Positions 35,649 through 46,134 of a stretch of DNA of 64,000 bases are shown piece after piece. Source of the stretch: Zychaea mexicana (lineage: Eukaryota; Mucoromycota; Mucoromycetes; Mucorales; Lichtheimiaceae); NCBI RefSeq assembly GCF_025766255.1, contig NW_026516685.1, positions 310,001 to 374,000 on the forward strand, read 5' to 3'. Position 1 is the first letter of the stretch; every line of letters starts with the position of its first letter. The notes under the pieces are model-generated. The model had not been told where the DNA came from. It worked only from the letters and a program-made list of their open reading frames with translations, and did not search any database. The position numbers and the translations under genes were made by a program.

Positions 35649-35843
35649 ATGGATAACGGAAGCTTTTTATCGTTGTTGCTGACCATGGTTGTCGTCGTCA
35701 TCATCATTTCGATACTGTATCCATTTTCGTCTTTCTTCTTATCAGCTGTAAACGTTACGGATTTGTTTTCACAAGGAGTAACACGAGGGCGATTGATACA
35801 GACCGATTTAAATCTGCCTGAGCAGCAGAAAAAAAATCATTGA
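35649..35843 (+). CDS. Small membrane protein, 64 residues, hypothetical
   Basis: ATG with a favourable purine context (AAAAAGATGG). The frame starts MDNGSFLSLLLT and runs through a strongly hydrophobic Val/Ile segment (residues 7-32), then a short polar tail ending QQKKNH. It could be a signal-anchored microprotein. No family recognised and no splice evidence; hydrophobicity of this kind can arise by chance in T-rich DNA. Confidence 0.35.
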   Translation: MDNGSFLSLLLTMVVVVIIISILYPFSSFFLSAVNVTDLFSQGVTRGRLIQTDLNLPEQQKKNH

Positions 35844-37274
35844 CCATCATCCAGTATATTTGTCTTTTGTAAACAGCCCCAGAAAGGTGCACCTTTGCGC
35901 TTATAACCAATAGTGGATCCCAGAATTAAGGACATCTCATAATGCACAAGCTACCCATTCTTAACAGCGTGTGAAATACAGAAAGAGAGCTGCACAGTCT
36001 GATTACTTTGATATCGATACATACATGACTGCAATACATAATGCTGCTACCGCGTATCAAAATGAGATAGATAGAATGCATATCTATTATCCTGTACGTA
36101 CATTTTAAAAAGAAGGTATAGATTTGTGATCTGCAGCAGGACCCAACACCCAATTGTCGGATTCTGTATTGAATGAGTGGCATGTGCCTAAATAGCATAT
36201 TGCGACCTGATTTGGAAACTGTATCTCGATTTGGGAACGACGAGCAAAGTGACTGATTATCCAAATGCGATGAAGACTGCTTCCACCGCTTTTGTTTAAA
36301 AATGCCAAGCATGGTTTAGTCTCTTGATGTTACCCTCTTTATCGTTTCTTTTCCCCATTGATTCGGCTGGTAATCAAGCAAGTCTGTGGGTTCTTTTCAT
36401 ATCCATTTCAGTGTTTCTTATCGAGTATCATTGTTATTATTCCAAAGACAAAACAACGACCCACGCTCATATAATAGCGAGACATGATGACATGTTTATG
36501 GGACATAGCATGTACAGTTGGAAATCGCATAATCCCAAAAGCAGATACATTTTAGACATAAGCACGAAGCACCCATATAAATTTTAGCAGCTATTACGAT
36601 CACAGTAATTCTTGATACTGGATAAAGAAGAACAAACAATGTCCCGTATGTACACATTTTATATGGTGCGAGGCACAAACAAGTACAATGATTGATTTGA
36701 GCGAATCTCAATCAACTCCAAAATACAACCTATTGCTGCCTGATATCACTCAATGTTTACACAAAAGTATGTACTTGGTCAGAGCAAGGTGCTCCGAGAG
36801 TGGATGTGCATGTTTTTTCTGCTTACTGCTATACTTGTTTGCTGGCGATGATGACGACGATGATGACGAGCATGATATGATCATGCTAAGTATAAGACAG
36901 AAGTGTATTAATTTATGAAATGAAATATTTGGTAGCAAAAGCGACCTTGTTTGCACAGTTCCCATGCCAATGATAACCGTGTTTCAGAATTTGCAGCATA
37001 TGTTCCTGATTACGTTTCTTATGTAAAGTATATCGACATTTGAACCAGTAGTGAACATATGCTATGATGTGGTGGATCCTTATTAGCATACTTTTAAATC
37101 TATCACAGCGGGAAAAAAAGCGCTGTTATCGGCTGTAACTGTGAGTGCCAATGTCGTAGTTGTATCTCCTTATTACACCAAGGATGTATCAGTAAATAAT
37201 TAGAGCTTAAAGGGGTGGATTAGTAGCAACATGCTTTGCGTTTTCAATTCCAGTTGGTTGTGGCTCATGTTTTT
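35844..37274. other. Intergenic region 5' of the retrotransposon
   Basis: AT-rich and without a supportable gene. Its last part (up to 37274) is the ancestral upstream flank of COA5, now separated from that gene by the 5.7-kb insertion, so the former COA5 promoter is probably here. Confidence 0.5.
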
Positions 37275-37288
37275 GAAATGTGTGTGGC
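37275..37288 (+). repeat. 5' target-site duplication of the retrotransposon
   Basis: GAAATGTGTGTGGC, identical to 43012-43025. Confidence 0.95.
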
Positions 37289-38947
37289 ATGGCTCTTCCC
37301 GATTCCCTTCAAAAAGTGCCTGGGGTCACTCCTGATGGTGACTCCAACCAACCCAAGGAAAATCCACCAACACATCCAAAACGAACGTATGCTCAAGCAG
37401 TTACCCAAAAACGTCCGGAAATCAGTCGAGGTCGTCTGATAACCCAGCTTAACGAATACGTCCCTGAAGATGTAAAAATGACACTTGGCAGCATGGCAGC
37501 CGACGGTCAACCAATCGCATCCCATTTACTTCGTCGAGGAACGGAAGAATACAGTGTTTTCTTTGATATGTCGACACGCTCAGTCAAAGAGGACGCGTTT
37601 TTCCGAGCAGCTCGAGAAACGTTTGAAAACTGGGATGAGGCCATAGGTCTCATCCACCATCGCGAAAAGAAACAAGTCCTGTATGAGATGACTTTTGCAG
37701 ACGAAGACATCTGCAACCTGGCACTGGAAAAGGGCGTTACCGTCGGTGATGTTCACTTCCCGGCTGTAAGATCGCTCCCTCCGGAACACGATCTCACCAA
37801 AGTACAACTCGAAAAACTGCCTACAGGCGTCAAAATGTATGAGCTGGAGGTCTTGTTGCGCCAAACACTTACCCAATTCGGACACGTGTTGCAACTTGGA
37901 TTATACCGCTCTGTAGAGGGTGGTTGGTTCCAGGGTAAAGGATACGCAGTGCTCATGAAATCTAAGAACACCACCCCAGAGTCGTACAAGCCCCTCACCC
38001 ACAAGGTCGAATTCGGTCTCGTGCAAGGCCGAGAACGGTCTTTTTACGCTACTTGGCAATCCATGGGTGATTACTGCCGATACTGTCACTCCCAAGACCA
38101 CACTCTGAAACAATGTCCAAGCCGCGTTCAACCAGAATGCTTCAACTGTGGAATGATCGGTCACTATGCGAGAGAATGCGATCATCCCCACAACGCACTC
38201 CCGCGCAAACAACCAAAGACGACGACTGGTTCAGCATCGCCAATAAAGTCGACGACAACCAGCAAAGGTCCAAAGAAGACCAAAACCCAACAATCGCATC
38301 CACCAGCTCAACATTTAAGTGATACACAATCTGATCATCGCTCTCATAATGTTCACTCGAAGTCAGCTTTGGACAAAACGACGATTACCATTCCAAACCC
38401 GAATTGTGAACAAGAGCGTGAAAACCAGGCTCAGCTACACTCGAAGGTCAACGAGGCCACACCAAAGCAACAACCCAAAGGGAACTCAAAACGTCGAAGT
38501 TCCCAGCCTAAACATGTACCCATGGTCACCGAAGAACCGCTCAGCGACAACACGGATACCTCAGACGAAGAATTCACACCCCCAACAGACGATGAATCAT
38601 CATCTCAATCATCCTCCGATGAAACTGATAAGGATGAAACAGAAGACATGATACTCTGCTCGGACGAAGTGGATGCATTGACCCAGGATGCTACCCAACC
38701 GCTTCCGTCGGCAGCAGGAGATTCGGATTCCGCCTTCACACTTGAAGAGCACCGGAACACGCCGCCTATCAGCACACCATCGGGTGCCTCGGCCTCGAAG
38801 CACAATCCCCAGCAGCAGCAAAGTGAAGACTCAAGCGACGACAACAAATTCGACGCCACTGAGTCAACGTCCCCCGACAGCGGTCCACAGCACGCCAACG
38901 ACTTGATCACCGGTCACTCGTCCGCGGAGACTATGGCCTCTGATTAG
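37289..38947 (+). CDS. Retrotransposon ORF1, zinc-knuckle nucleic-acid-binding protein
   Basis: 552 residues from the ATG at 37289. Two CCHC zinc knuckles of spacing C-x2-C-x4-H-x4-C lie at C263 (CRYCHSQDHTLKQC) and C284 (CFNCGMIGHYAREC), typical of LINE ORF1 and gag-like RNA-binding proteins. The N-terminal 260 residues may form an RRM-like or assembly domain, but no specific motif decides this. The C-terminal half is hydrophilic, Ser/Thr/Asp/Gln-rich and probably disordered. In the known LINE cycle ORF1 coats the element RNA. An in-frame codon run extends into the duplicated target but contains no ATG, so 37289 is the first possible start. Confidence 0.92.
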   Translation: MALPDSLQKVPGVTPDGDSNQPKENPPTHPKRTYAQAVTQKRPEISRGRLITQLNEYVPEDVKMTLGSMAADGQPIASHLLRRGTEEYSVFFDMSTRSVKEDAFFRAARETFENWDEAIGLIHHREKKQVLYEMTFADEDICNLALEKGVTVGDVHFPAVRSLPPEHDLTKVQLEKLPTGVKMYELEVLLRQTLTQFGHVLQLGLYRSVEGGWFQGKGYAVLMKSKNTTPESYKPLTHKVEFGLVQGRERSFYATWQSMGDYCRYCHSQDHTLKQCPSRVQPECFNCGMIGHYARECDHPHNALPRKQPKTTTGSASPIKSTTTSKGPKKTKTQQSHPPAQHLSDTQSDHRSHNVHSKSALDKTTITIPNPNCEQERENQAQLHSKVNEATPKQQPKGNSKRRSSQPKHVPMVTEEPLSDNTDTSDEEFTPPTDDESSSQSSSDETDKDETEDMILCSDEVDALTQDATQPLPSAAGDSDSAFTLEEHRNTPPISTPSGASASKHNPQQQQSEDSSDDNKFDATESTSPDSGPQHANDLITGHSSAETMASD

Positions 38948-39059
38948 ATCAACCCCTCCCTTTTATTTTTAAAAAAAAAAAAAAAAAGGAAAGCAAAGAA
39001 GTTCAGAAACAGAGAAAACACAAAAACAAACCAAAAAAAAAAAAAACAAAAACAAAAAA

Positions 39060-42000
39060 ATGACACTCACTATTGGTTCGTTAAACGTTCGACATCTTGT
39101 CAAACATGACCCACACAACCCCAACAAAACAAAACACTTCATCCGTCATCTACGCCGCCAAGCCCTGCACCTGCTGGCACTTCAAGATACGGGCACTCAT
39201 AACGATGAACACAACAAAACTTTACAACAACGGTTCTGTGCTCGCGACAGTTCATGGAGTAAACACTGTGCCATTATCAACTTTTCTCCCCTTGTCAACA
39301 TCCAACATGTCTTTGCGTCGCAAAGCGGCCGGATATTGTTGGTGACGGTTACACACATCAATAATGAATTTCCACCGTTCAACATTATCAATTTTTACGC
39401 GCCTGCCGCCTACAGGGATCGGAAAGACTTTTATAGTCTCGAACTCCTTCCAATCCTGCAACAGCAAAATATGATTCCGCATGGTGATAGGTTGTTTATC
39501 CTTGGAGATTTCAACTATTCATATGCGCAGCGCGACTCATCATTCATGAAAGCAGCACCAAAAGAGTGGTGCGCACACTTGAATGAAAACTTTGTCAACC
39601 TGATGCTGCCGTCGGACGGATCCAATAACCTCACGACGACATTCTACAACGGACGAGGCACATCGTCAATTGATTATATATTTGCGTCATCATCACTCTC
39701 CCTGCTGTGTTCGGCACCCGATGTCCGCCATGTGAATAGCAACTGGACGGACCATGCATTGATAGTGACCAGCATGCGGGCCAGTAATATCCGGCAGGGC
39801 CAAGACATATGGAGAGCCAACCCACTTATTGTCAACTCGGTACAGTTTAAAGAAAAACTGAATTCAGCACTCTCATCGGCACATATAAGAATTGCCAACA
39901 TAGCCTCGCCACAAGAGGCCTGGGATGAAGTCAAAAAGATTGCGAAAGAGGAATGCCGTCAATATGGACGTTATCTAGCCAAGAAAAAAGACCATCGCGA
40001 AAAACACCTACTTCGTCAACGTAATAAGATGATGCGCCATTTCAAGACAACAGGAAGTCGACCTCAGCGCCTTGTTGATATTACCGCCGAGCTCAACAAG
40101 ATTCAAGAAGATCACGCTAGAATTTTAGCTATCAAAGCTAATGTCCGCTGGAGAGAGCGTAGCGAAATATCGGCCGGCTATCTAAAACGCACAGCACAAC
40201 AACGAATGGCACAAAGGAACATCCTCCAGCTAGAACATCCAGTAACAGGCATCGTAGACTCTTCGATTGATCATATGCATCAAGCAGTCTGTTCATTTTA
40301 TTCACAATTATACTCACCGGAACCGACTGATGCAGCAGCAATATCAGACCTGTTGGACCATTTACCGCCATCATGCGTGCTCTCACAAGACTCTTGCGAC
40401 ATCTTAACAGAAGACATGACTCTCGACGAGTTACTTGACGCAACCAAACGTGCACCGAAAGGAAGCAGTCCGGGACTAGACGGCCTGCCCTATAACATGT
40501 TGTCTACCATTTTCAAACACCCGTTATATGGCAGAATGGCTGTTGATATTTACAATTCAGCTTTACATCAGGCACTATTTCCAGCATCATGGTCAGACAC
40601 ATGTATTTGTCTCATTCCGAAGAAAGGGGAGCTCTCCCAACTACGAAACTGGCGTCCAATTGCATTGATCAACACGGACTCTAAAATATTTACCCGTATC
40701 ATGAACTCACGAATAGTCCGTGTTAGTAATGCATTAATTAACAAGTATCAGACGGGTTTCGTGCACGGACGCTACATCGCAGACAATGGGCTTGCTGTAC
40801 GACTTGCTATGGACCATGCCGCCAGCGTAAATGCCGATGACGTCGGTTTATCTTTGGATATGGAAAAAGCGTACGACCGCGTTCATCCAGAATATCTCGA
40901 ATGTTGTCTTAGCAAATGGGGATTCCCAGCAAAGATCATCTCTTCTATCAAGACTCTTTTCTTCGGCAGCAATCTACGAATCAACATTAACGGGTCCTTG
41001 TCTCCAGCATTTAAACAACAACGTGGCGTTCGACAAGGAGACCCTCTCTCGCCTATTTTGTTCAATCTGGCCTTAGAGCCTTTCTTGGTCCGCATCCTCA
41101 ACGATGAACAATTACACGGATATGATATATCGATGGCAGCAAGTAAAGCTCTTACCCCAGTCACACCGTCTCCAACTAAACTAAAGGTTCTAGCCTACGC
41201 CGATGACTGCTTTGTTTTCATTCATAATGAATCAGATTTGCAACAAGTCCGCCACCACTTAGACACCTACTCCAGAGCATCAAACGCCAAGGTCAATATG
41301 GACAAAACGCACGCCATATCGCTATCTGGCAAGTCGTCATCCACTTTGCGCTCGTGTTTGGAGGGAATGGGCATTAGATCATGGTTCGATCGACGAGCCC
41401 ATCAAGCCTTGGTATATCTCGGATATCCTTTGTATCAATCGCCGCAGCAACGGGATGGCTTCCTGGACAAACTTCTAGGCAAGATCAAATCAGCCTGCAA
41501 CATCCATGCGCATCGGTCACTCTCGATTCGCGGTCGAGCGACAATTCTGAATGTGCTGATTTTATCATCACTTTGGCACGTCTTACGAGTTTGCGCGGTC
41601 CCTCAAGCGTTCCAGAAGAAAGTTCGCAGCATTTGCCATGACTTCTTGACTAAAAAGATGTTTCCCAAGATTGCATTTCACCGACTGGCACCACCTCGCA
41701 AACAAGGGGGCCTTGCAATATTAGTCCCGGAAGCACAACAATCAGCACTCCAGCTCAGATGGATCCAACCTATGTTTAGTAATGACACCAAGCAGCGATC
41801 GTTCATACATTCGTGGATAATTAATACTCAGGCAACATGGACTCCAAACCAGGACCCACATATGTGTCTCCTATTTCCCCGACTTCGGACCGCTTCAATG
41901 AGTAAACCCGTCAGCTTCTCAAATCAGCTATGCAAGGCCTTAGACAATTTTACGGTTGACTATCAATCCCAACTCATACCGACCGCTACAGTTCTACAAC

Positions 42001-42902
42001 TGCACGTCCTAGATGCCATGACGCCGACACAGCGCCCGCTCACCAAAACCTTAGACGTATGCTTACGACGCATAGCCAAACACAGGCTCCTAATGGATGA
42101 TTTGTTCATCTTTGATTTAGCGAAGGGCTGTTTACGGAGACGGCTCGCCACGGAATTCTTGATTTACCCGCGCCTTTTGGGTCTACTGGTTCGCTTCTTG
42201 GACTTGGGTGAGTTGGGATTCCATCCAGCGGTGTTTCAGACTTTGATCCCGAGGCATCTTCTTCACAACTCTATTGATCCCGCTATCCGTGAACATAAGG
42301 CGGTCGATCTGGGAGCATGGTGCAAGGTCCAAGATAAACAATTGACCACGATCACAGCAAAAGAACTCAGACAAGCAATCATCGACAAGTCTATACACGT
42401 CGAAGCCCGGGAAAACACGATCTTAACACCTAGCCAATGGGATACCTTCTGGCGATTGAAGATATCGCCAACGGCAAGAAATGTTTGGTACCGAGCGCTT
42501 CACAATAAGATTTCATGCCGTAAAACTCTACATTCAATTATGCCCTCCGAATTCACATCCGCTGTATGCCCAATTTGTAACCAAGATGAAGATGATTTGT
42601 CTCATTTCCTGTACCAATGCCCTCGCAAATGGTCGATCTGGTGCTCCGTATGGCCCGACCTACTATTACAATCTGTTACAGAATCTGCTGTACACAATGC
42701 CATCTTTCACCTGTATTTTCCCCAAAATGCTCCCCGTCTCCCTTCAGATATAATTATCAGCTGTATATTAGAATGTCTTTGGAACGCCCACTGGCGCTTT
42801 GTTTTAAACAACTCTCCCTTCGTTCCCGATAACATTATAACGCAAATCCATTCCCTTTTGTTAACCCGCACTCAAGAAAATCTTCCTTCTATCGCCAACT
42901 AG
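39060..42902 (+). CDS. Retrotransposon ORF2, endonuclease/reverse transcriptase
   Basis: 1280 residues, uninterrupted. The N-terminal AP-like endonuclease (1-235) shows IGSLNVRHL, ALQDTGTH, LGDFNYS (D150), SSIDYIF (D205) and TDHALIV (D231, H232), the catalytic set for first-strand nicking in target-primed reverse transcription. The reverse transcriptase (about 460-800) has IPKKGELSQLRNWRPI, LDMEKAYDRV (D600), RGVRQGDPLSP and YADD (713-716); the catalytic Asp triad is complete. A C-terminal CCHC finger lies at C1170-x2-C1173-x8-H1182-x4-C1187. Near the start LQDTG replaces the usual LQET with Asp for Glu at the metal-binding position, a conservative change. Everything visible suggests a potentially active protein. 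Confidence 0.95.
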   Translation: MTLTIGSLNVRHLVKHDPHNPNKTKHFIRHLRRQALHLLALQDTGTHNDEHNKTLQQRFCARDSSWSKHCAIINFSPLVNIQHVFASQSGRILLVTVTHINNEFPPFNIINFYAPAAYRDRKDFYSLELLPILQQQNMIPHGDRLFILGDFNYSYAQRDSSFMKAAPKEWCAHLNENFVNLMLPSDGSNNLTTTFYNGRGTSSIDYIFASSSLSLLCSAPDVRHVNSNWTDHALIVTSMRASNIRQGQDIWRANPLIVNSVQFKEKLNSALSSAHIRIANIASPQEAWDEVKKIAKEECRQYGRYLAKKKDHREKHLLRQRNKMMRHFKTTGSRPQRLVDITAELNKIQEDHARILAIKANVRWRERSEISAGYLKRTAQQRMAQRNILQLEHPVTGIVDSSIDHMHQAVCSFYSQLYSPEPTDAAAISDLLDHLPPSCVLSQDSCDILTEDMTLDELLDATKRAPKGSSPGLDGLPYNMLSTIFKHPLYGRMAVDIYNSALHQALFPASWSDTCICLIPKKGELSQLRNWRPIALINTDSKIFTRIMNSRIVRVSNALINKYQTGFVHGRYIADNGLAVRLAMDHAASVNADDVGLSLDMEKAYDRVHPEYLECCLSKWGFPAKIISSIKTLFFGSNLRININGSLSPAFKQQRGVRQGDPLSPILFNLALEPFLVRILNDEQLHGYDISMAASKALTPVTPSPTKLKVLAYADDCFVFIHNESDLQQVRHHLDTYSRASNAKVNMDKTHAISLSGKSSSTLRSCLEGMGIRSWFDRRAHQALVYLGYPLYQSPQQRDGFLDKLLGKIKSACNIHAHRSLSIRGRATILNVLILSSLWHVLRVCAVPQAFQKKVRSICHDFLTKKMFPKIAFHRLAPPRKQGGLAILVPEAQQSALQLRWIQPMFSNDTKQRSFIHSWIINTQATWTPNQDPHMCLLFPRLRTASMSKPVSFSNQLCKALDNFTVDYQSQLIPTATVLQLHVLDAMTPTQRPLTKTLDVCLRRIAKHRLLMDDLFIFDLAKGCLRRRLATEFLIYPRLLGLLVRFLDLGELGFHPAVFQTLIPRHLLHNSIDPAIREHKAVDLGAWCKVQDKQLTTITAKELRQAIIDKSIHVEARENTILTPSQWDTFWRLKISPTARNVWYRALHNKISCRKTLHSIMPSEFTSAVCPICNQDEDDLSHFLYQCPRKWSIWCSVWPDLLLQSVTESAVHNAIFHLYFPQNAPRLPSDIIISCILECLWNAHWRFVLNNSPFVPDNIITQIHSLLLTRTQENLPSIAN

Positions 42903-43011
42903 TCAAACGCTCCTTAGCTTCTTCTCCTCACCTCTCATATTTAATATGCACGTGACTTGAAATAAAAACCGACGCAATAATTTGTTGCGCGCCTAAAAAA
43001 AAAAAAAAAAA

Positions 43012-43025
43012 GAAATGTGTGTGGC
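43012..43025 (+). repeat. 3' target-site duplication of the retrotransposon
   Basis: GAAATGTGTGTGGC, directly after the poly(A) tail and identical to 37275-37288. Confidence 0.95.
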
Positions 43026-43096
43026 TAGTGCTGCTGCTTGCTTTGTTGAACCTGTCTTTTTGAACCTCCTCTCCGACCAGCTGAACAACAACAACC

Positions 43097-43488
43097 ATGC
43101 CGTCGTCCTGCAAAGAAATTCGTGCCGAACTTATTGAATGCATGCTAAAATCAAACTGTGTTTTGGTTAAGCGTAACACAGTGGCAGACTGTTTCAAGTC
43201 TGAACATGCCGACGATGTCCCTGCAGAATGTCAGAGCATTCGCAAAAGTTACGCAGAATGCCGTCGGGGAATGGTATATATATACACTCTTTTTTTTTAA
43301 TTGTTGAATCGTTAACGTAGAACAAGAGGAGAGGGAGAAAAGGGAGCAAATTTTATTCAGAGAAGCTATAGCACTTTTCTGTTTTTGGTGGCAATGGAAA
43401 AACGCATTGGGAAGGATACTCAATGTGTCGTTGAATATGATTACAGATCGACCCACGTAAACGATTCCGCGGCAATGCCACGCAATAA
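43097..43488 (+). CDS. COA5: Cytochrome c oxidase assembly factor COA5/PET191
   Basis: Exons 43097-43273 and 43447-43488 join in phase 0 to a 72-residue protein, close to the 74 residues of human COA5. It shows the family start MPSSCKE and twin CX9C spacing: C5-x9-C15 and C45-x9-C55, with C21 and C32 between. The last exon reads IDPRKRFRGNAT, matching the family end. Known role: a mitochondrial intermembrane-space protein, imported by the MIA40 relay and needed for assembly of complex IV. The ATG lies only 71 bases after the retrotransposon's 3' duplication, so the element has split this gene from its original upstream DNA. The intron is 173 nt. Confidence 0.92.
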
Positions 43489-43787
43489 CGTACTTGACAC
43501 CATCGCATAACAGCCAACTGAACAGAACTTCATAACGGAAAGCAGAAAACAACAACAACAACAACAACAACAACATCATATGTGCACCTAGTAACATACA
43601 TAGAACGACAAAAGTAAAGCAGCCATACCAATTCTCTACTTGCATTTTGTATCCAAGCAAATGTACTACAAAGTAAATAAAGCCATCACCATTGTATCAT
43701 TTGCTCCAAGAAACGTTCTATATATCCTCAGGCAACAGGAAACGCATTATACATATCCACCACATCACAACCCGTTTATTTCGTTTC
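43489..43787. other. Convergent 3' region
   Basis: Just under 300 bases, with a (CAA)n run at 43551-43574 and AATAAAG at 43676. No gene seen. Confidence 0.5.
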
Positions 43788-46134
43788 TTATATTTTGTCA
43801 CAAACTTTCTTGCTCAGATGATGTCGAACAATGCAAGCAAGTATAACACAAATCAATAGTGCAAATCCAGCAAAAAGTTTATAACAAAGATACGGCTTGC
43901 CGTTGGTCGCTTCTTCAATAGTACTTGCGATGGTTGGCCCTACTATACCAAAGCAGTATGCGAGCATTCGAAAACTAGTCGCAGCTGGGTACATTGGCAA
44001 ACCTGCAATGGCGACTGTTATTGGTGATGCTATATATTTACAGCCGTGGTATATATGGTATCAATAACAGAATGTCAGTATGCACAAGTTGTCATTTTTT
44101 GGTTTTTAAGATGCTTTTGGATAAATGGATAAATGCATACTTACCCAGCGCATAATGTCCACCTGAAAAAAGGCCGTATACAATAGCAAAAGAGATTAAT
44201 GATGCTAGATCGTAAGCAAACATCCAATGGAACAAAATGAGGAGCGATGCTATTGTTGTAAATACAATGTATGTGTTCAAGTTCCCTAGTCTATCGGCCA
44301 GCAGCCTATATCCATTATGACGATGTATGCAGCACATTCTGTTAACAAGACCACCCTCTTAAAAAATGTTTCTATAAACATCACCGCATTGCAAAATACA
44401 AAAAATAACTTCGTTTAATACATTACCCCATCACAACTCGTCCGATGATACTGGTAGCTGCAAAGACTGTAATGGTTGCAGAGCTCTCAGTGGTAGAAAG
44501 GCCAAGATATGTTGCATACTCTATTAGGGCGGTTACATTAAATTGGCGTTGTCAATAGAGTTGTTCTTACTTTACATGTAGTACAGCTCAACGATTTTCT
44601 CTCTCATACTTACGGGGCAAAAATGTATAGGTGATATATTGACACCAAGAAAATATTGGCCCTGCAATTGTCCAAACCACCAAAGTCTTGTTTTTCAGCA
44701 CGGCAGTATCAAGAATCTTTTTCTTTCTACGTAACGGTGTTATGTTGTTGTCTGATGGTCTTTCTTTGATCAACAAGATTGCAACAGCGTTTAACGCAAA
44801 AAAGGCGAGACCGAGAATTCTATACATCCTTTTTCCAAATACAATTTTCGAGTAAGCGATAACTACTTTTGCTGCTACTCTCCTATGCGATGCAAACTTA
44901 CCAAACAATACCCAACGTATCATTTGAAACTGTAATTATAAAGGGAAAGATCAATGCCGTCGCAGAAAGCATGCTTGATTGGAACCCAAATACAGTGCTT
45001 CGCTTTTTAACGAACCATTGTGGAAGTACCCCTATAATTACCTTATAAACATCTTGTCAGATCAGAAGAAAAAAACATATGTAGCAAGTGCTATTTGACT
45101 AATCAGTATTTTTTACAATTACCCCATACATAAGTGATATTCCTATTCCACAACAAAGGCTGCATGAAAGGTACAAATGCCACACCTAGATATTTTCAAA
45201 AAAGTATTAATAATTCATACTTTCTTTTTGTGTATGGCGTAGAGAAACAAGATAAATGCACGCCACTTACATGTGTGGCTAGACCCGACAATACCAATCC
45301 CAGAGAAATCATAATAGTAGAGATCAAAAGGAGCAGTTTCACACCAACCATCGGGATCAAAAAGTTGGCCAGGAAAACGCAACAGTAGGTAAGAGCAGAT
45401 AGCATGTTGCCAACAAATGTGAGCTGGATCAATTGATTTGAATCGGAAAATGTTTGTTCCCTAATGTAAATATCTTGTATAACGCCTTTTTTGGGGGCAA
45501 AGAGAGGAAAAGAAAATCAAAAGTGAAAGCACTAATGGTTATTTGTTGCTTTGTCATTGATGATGGTGTTTAGTTTCACCGCAAATGCTAATATTCTTAT
45601 CTTTTTACCCCTGGTAATAAAGCAGTTTAGAATCTTTTTATTCTTGACACAGCTATGACAGTAGCAGCACTATGGATAAGACAGCTGCCCATTTGCTTAC
45701 CAACATAATGAAAGGCCCACAGAAAGAGACCCAGAGAAGGTCCCGACAGCTACCATCCATGCATAGCCACCATCAATATCCCTGACAGAAGAAGGATCTA
45801 CTACGCCATCGTTTGCTGCTGCCGTAATATTTTTGTTTCCTGGACGGTCAAATTTCTCCAGATCAGCTTTCTCATCTGGTGCTAGATGATGCGGCAACAT
45901 AGAAAGAACTTGATCGTCTGTATAGTGTTGTAATTTTATACTGTTATTGACATCATTCTTCTCGTTCTCTTTTTCTTTGCTTTCAGGATGATGGTCGCTC
46001 AAGATATCGTCGTTGCTTTTAGAACCAGTTGAAGATTGTTGTTGTTGTTTTTGCTGTTGCTGATTATCGACGTTGGTGTTCTTTACTTTGTCACTAGCAG
46101 TAGTAGTCTCTTTTGTCCATGAAGCTGCGCTCAT
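43788..46134 (-). CDS. MFS transporter, monocarboxylate-porter (MCT/MCH) type
   Basis: Multi-exon (about nine). Exons I could fix: 45701-46134, about 45271-45485, 45123-45185, 44902-45041, 44614-44828, then further exons near 44450-44530, 44140-44320 and 43788-44020. The N-terminus is cytosolic, Gln- and Glu/Lys-rich, with the family motif DGGYAWMVAV entering TM1. Later segments show GVIQDIYI, IWHLYL-like VWHLYLSC, LPQWFVKKRSTVFGF and RILGLAFFALN, all standard for monocarboxylate porters with 12 helices. The substrate cannot be read. The junction between exons 1 and 2 does not keep frame with the conserved GVIQDIYI block; a downstream acceptor near 45463 keeps frame but loses it. All other junctions are clean, so the gene is probably functional. 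Confidence 0.85.

Larger units (their letters stand above)
37289..43011 (+). mobile_element. Intact non-LTR (LINE) retrotransposon, L1/Tad-like
   Basis: 5723 bp bounded by a perfect 14-bp target-site duplication. Contents in order: ORF1 (37289-38947), an A-rich spacer of 112 bp, ORF2 (39060-42902), a 92-bp 3' UTR and a 17-A tail (42995-43011). ORF1 has two CCHC zinc knuckles. ORF2 has an AP-type endonuclease, a reverse transcriptase and a C-terminal CCHC finger. No RNase H domain was noticed. Both ORFs are open, the tail is pure and the duplication is unmutated, all signs of a recent insertion. The first base after the duplication is the A of the ORF1 ATG, so either the element has no 5' UTR or this copy is 5' truncated exactly there. 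Confidence 0.95.
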
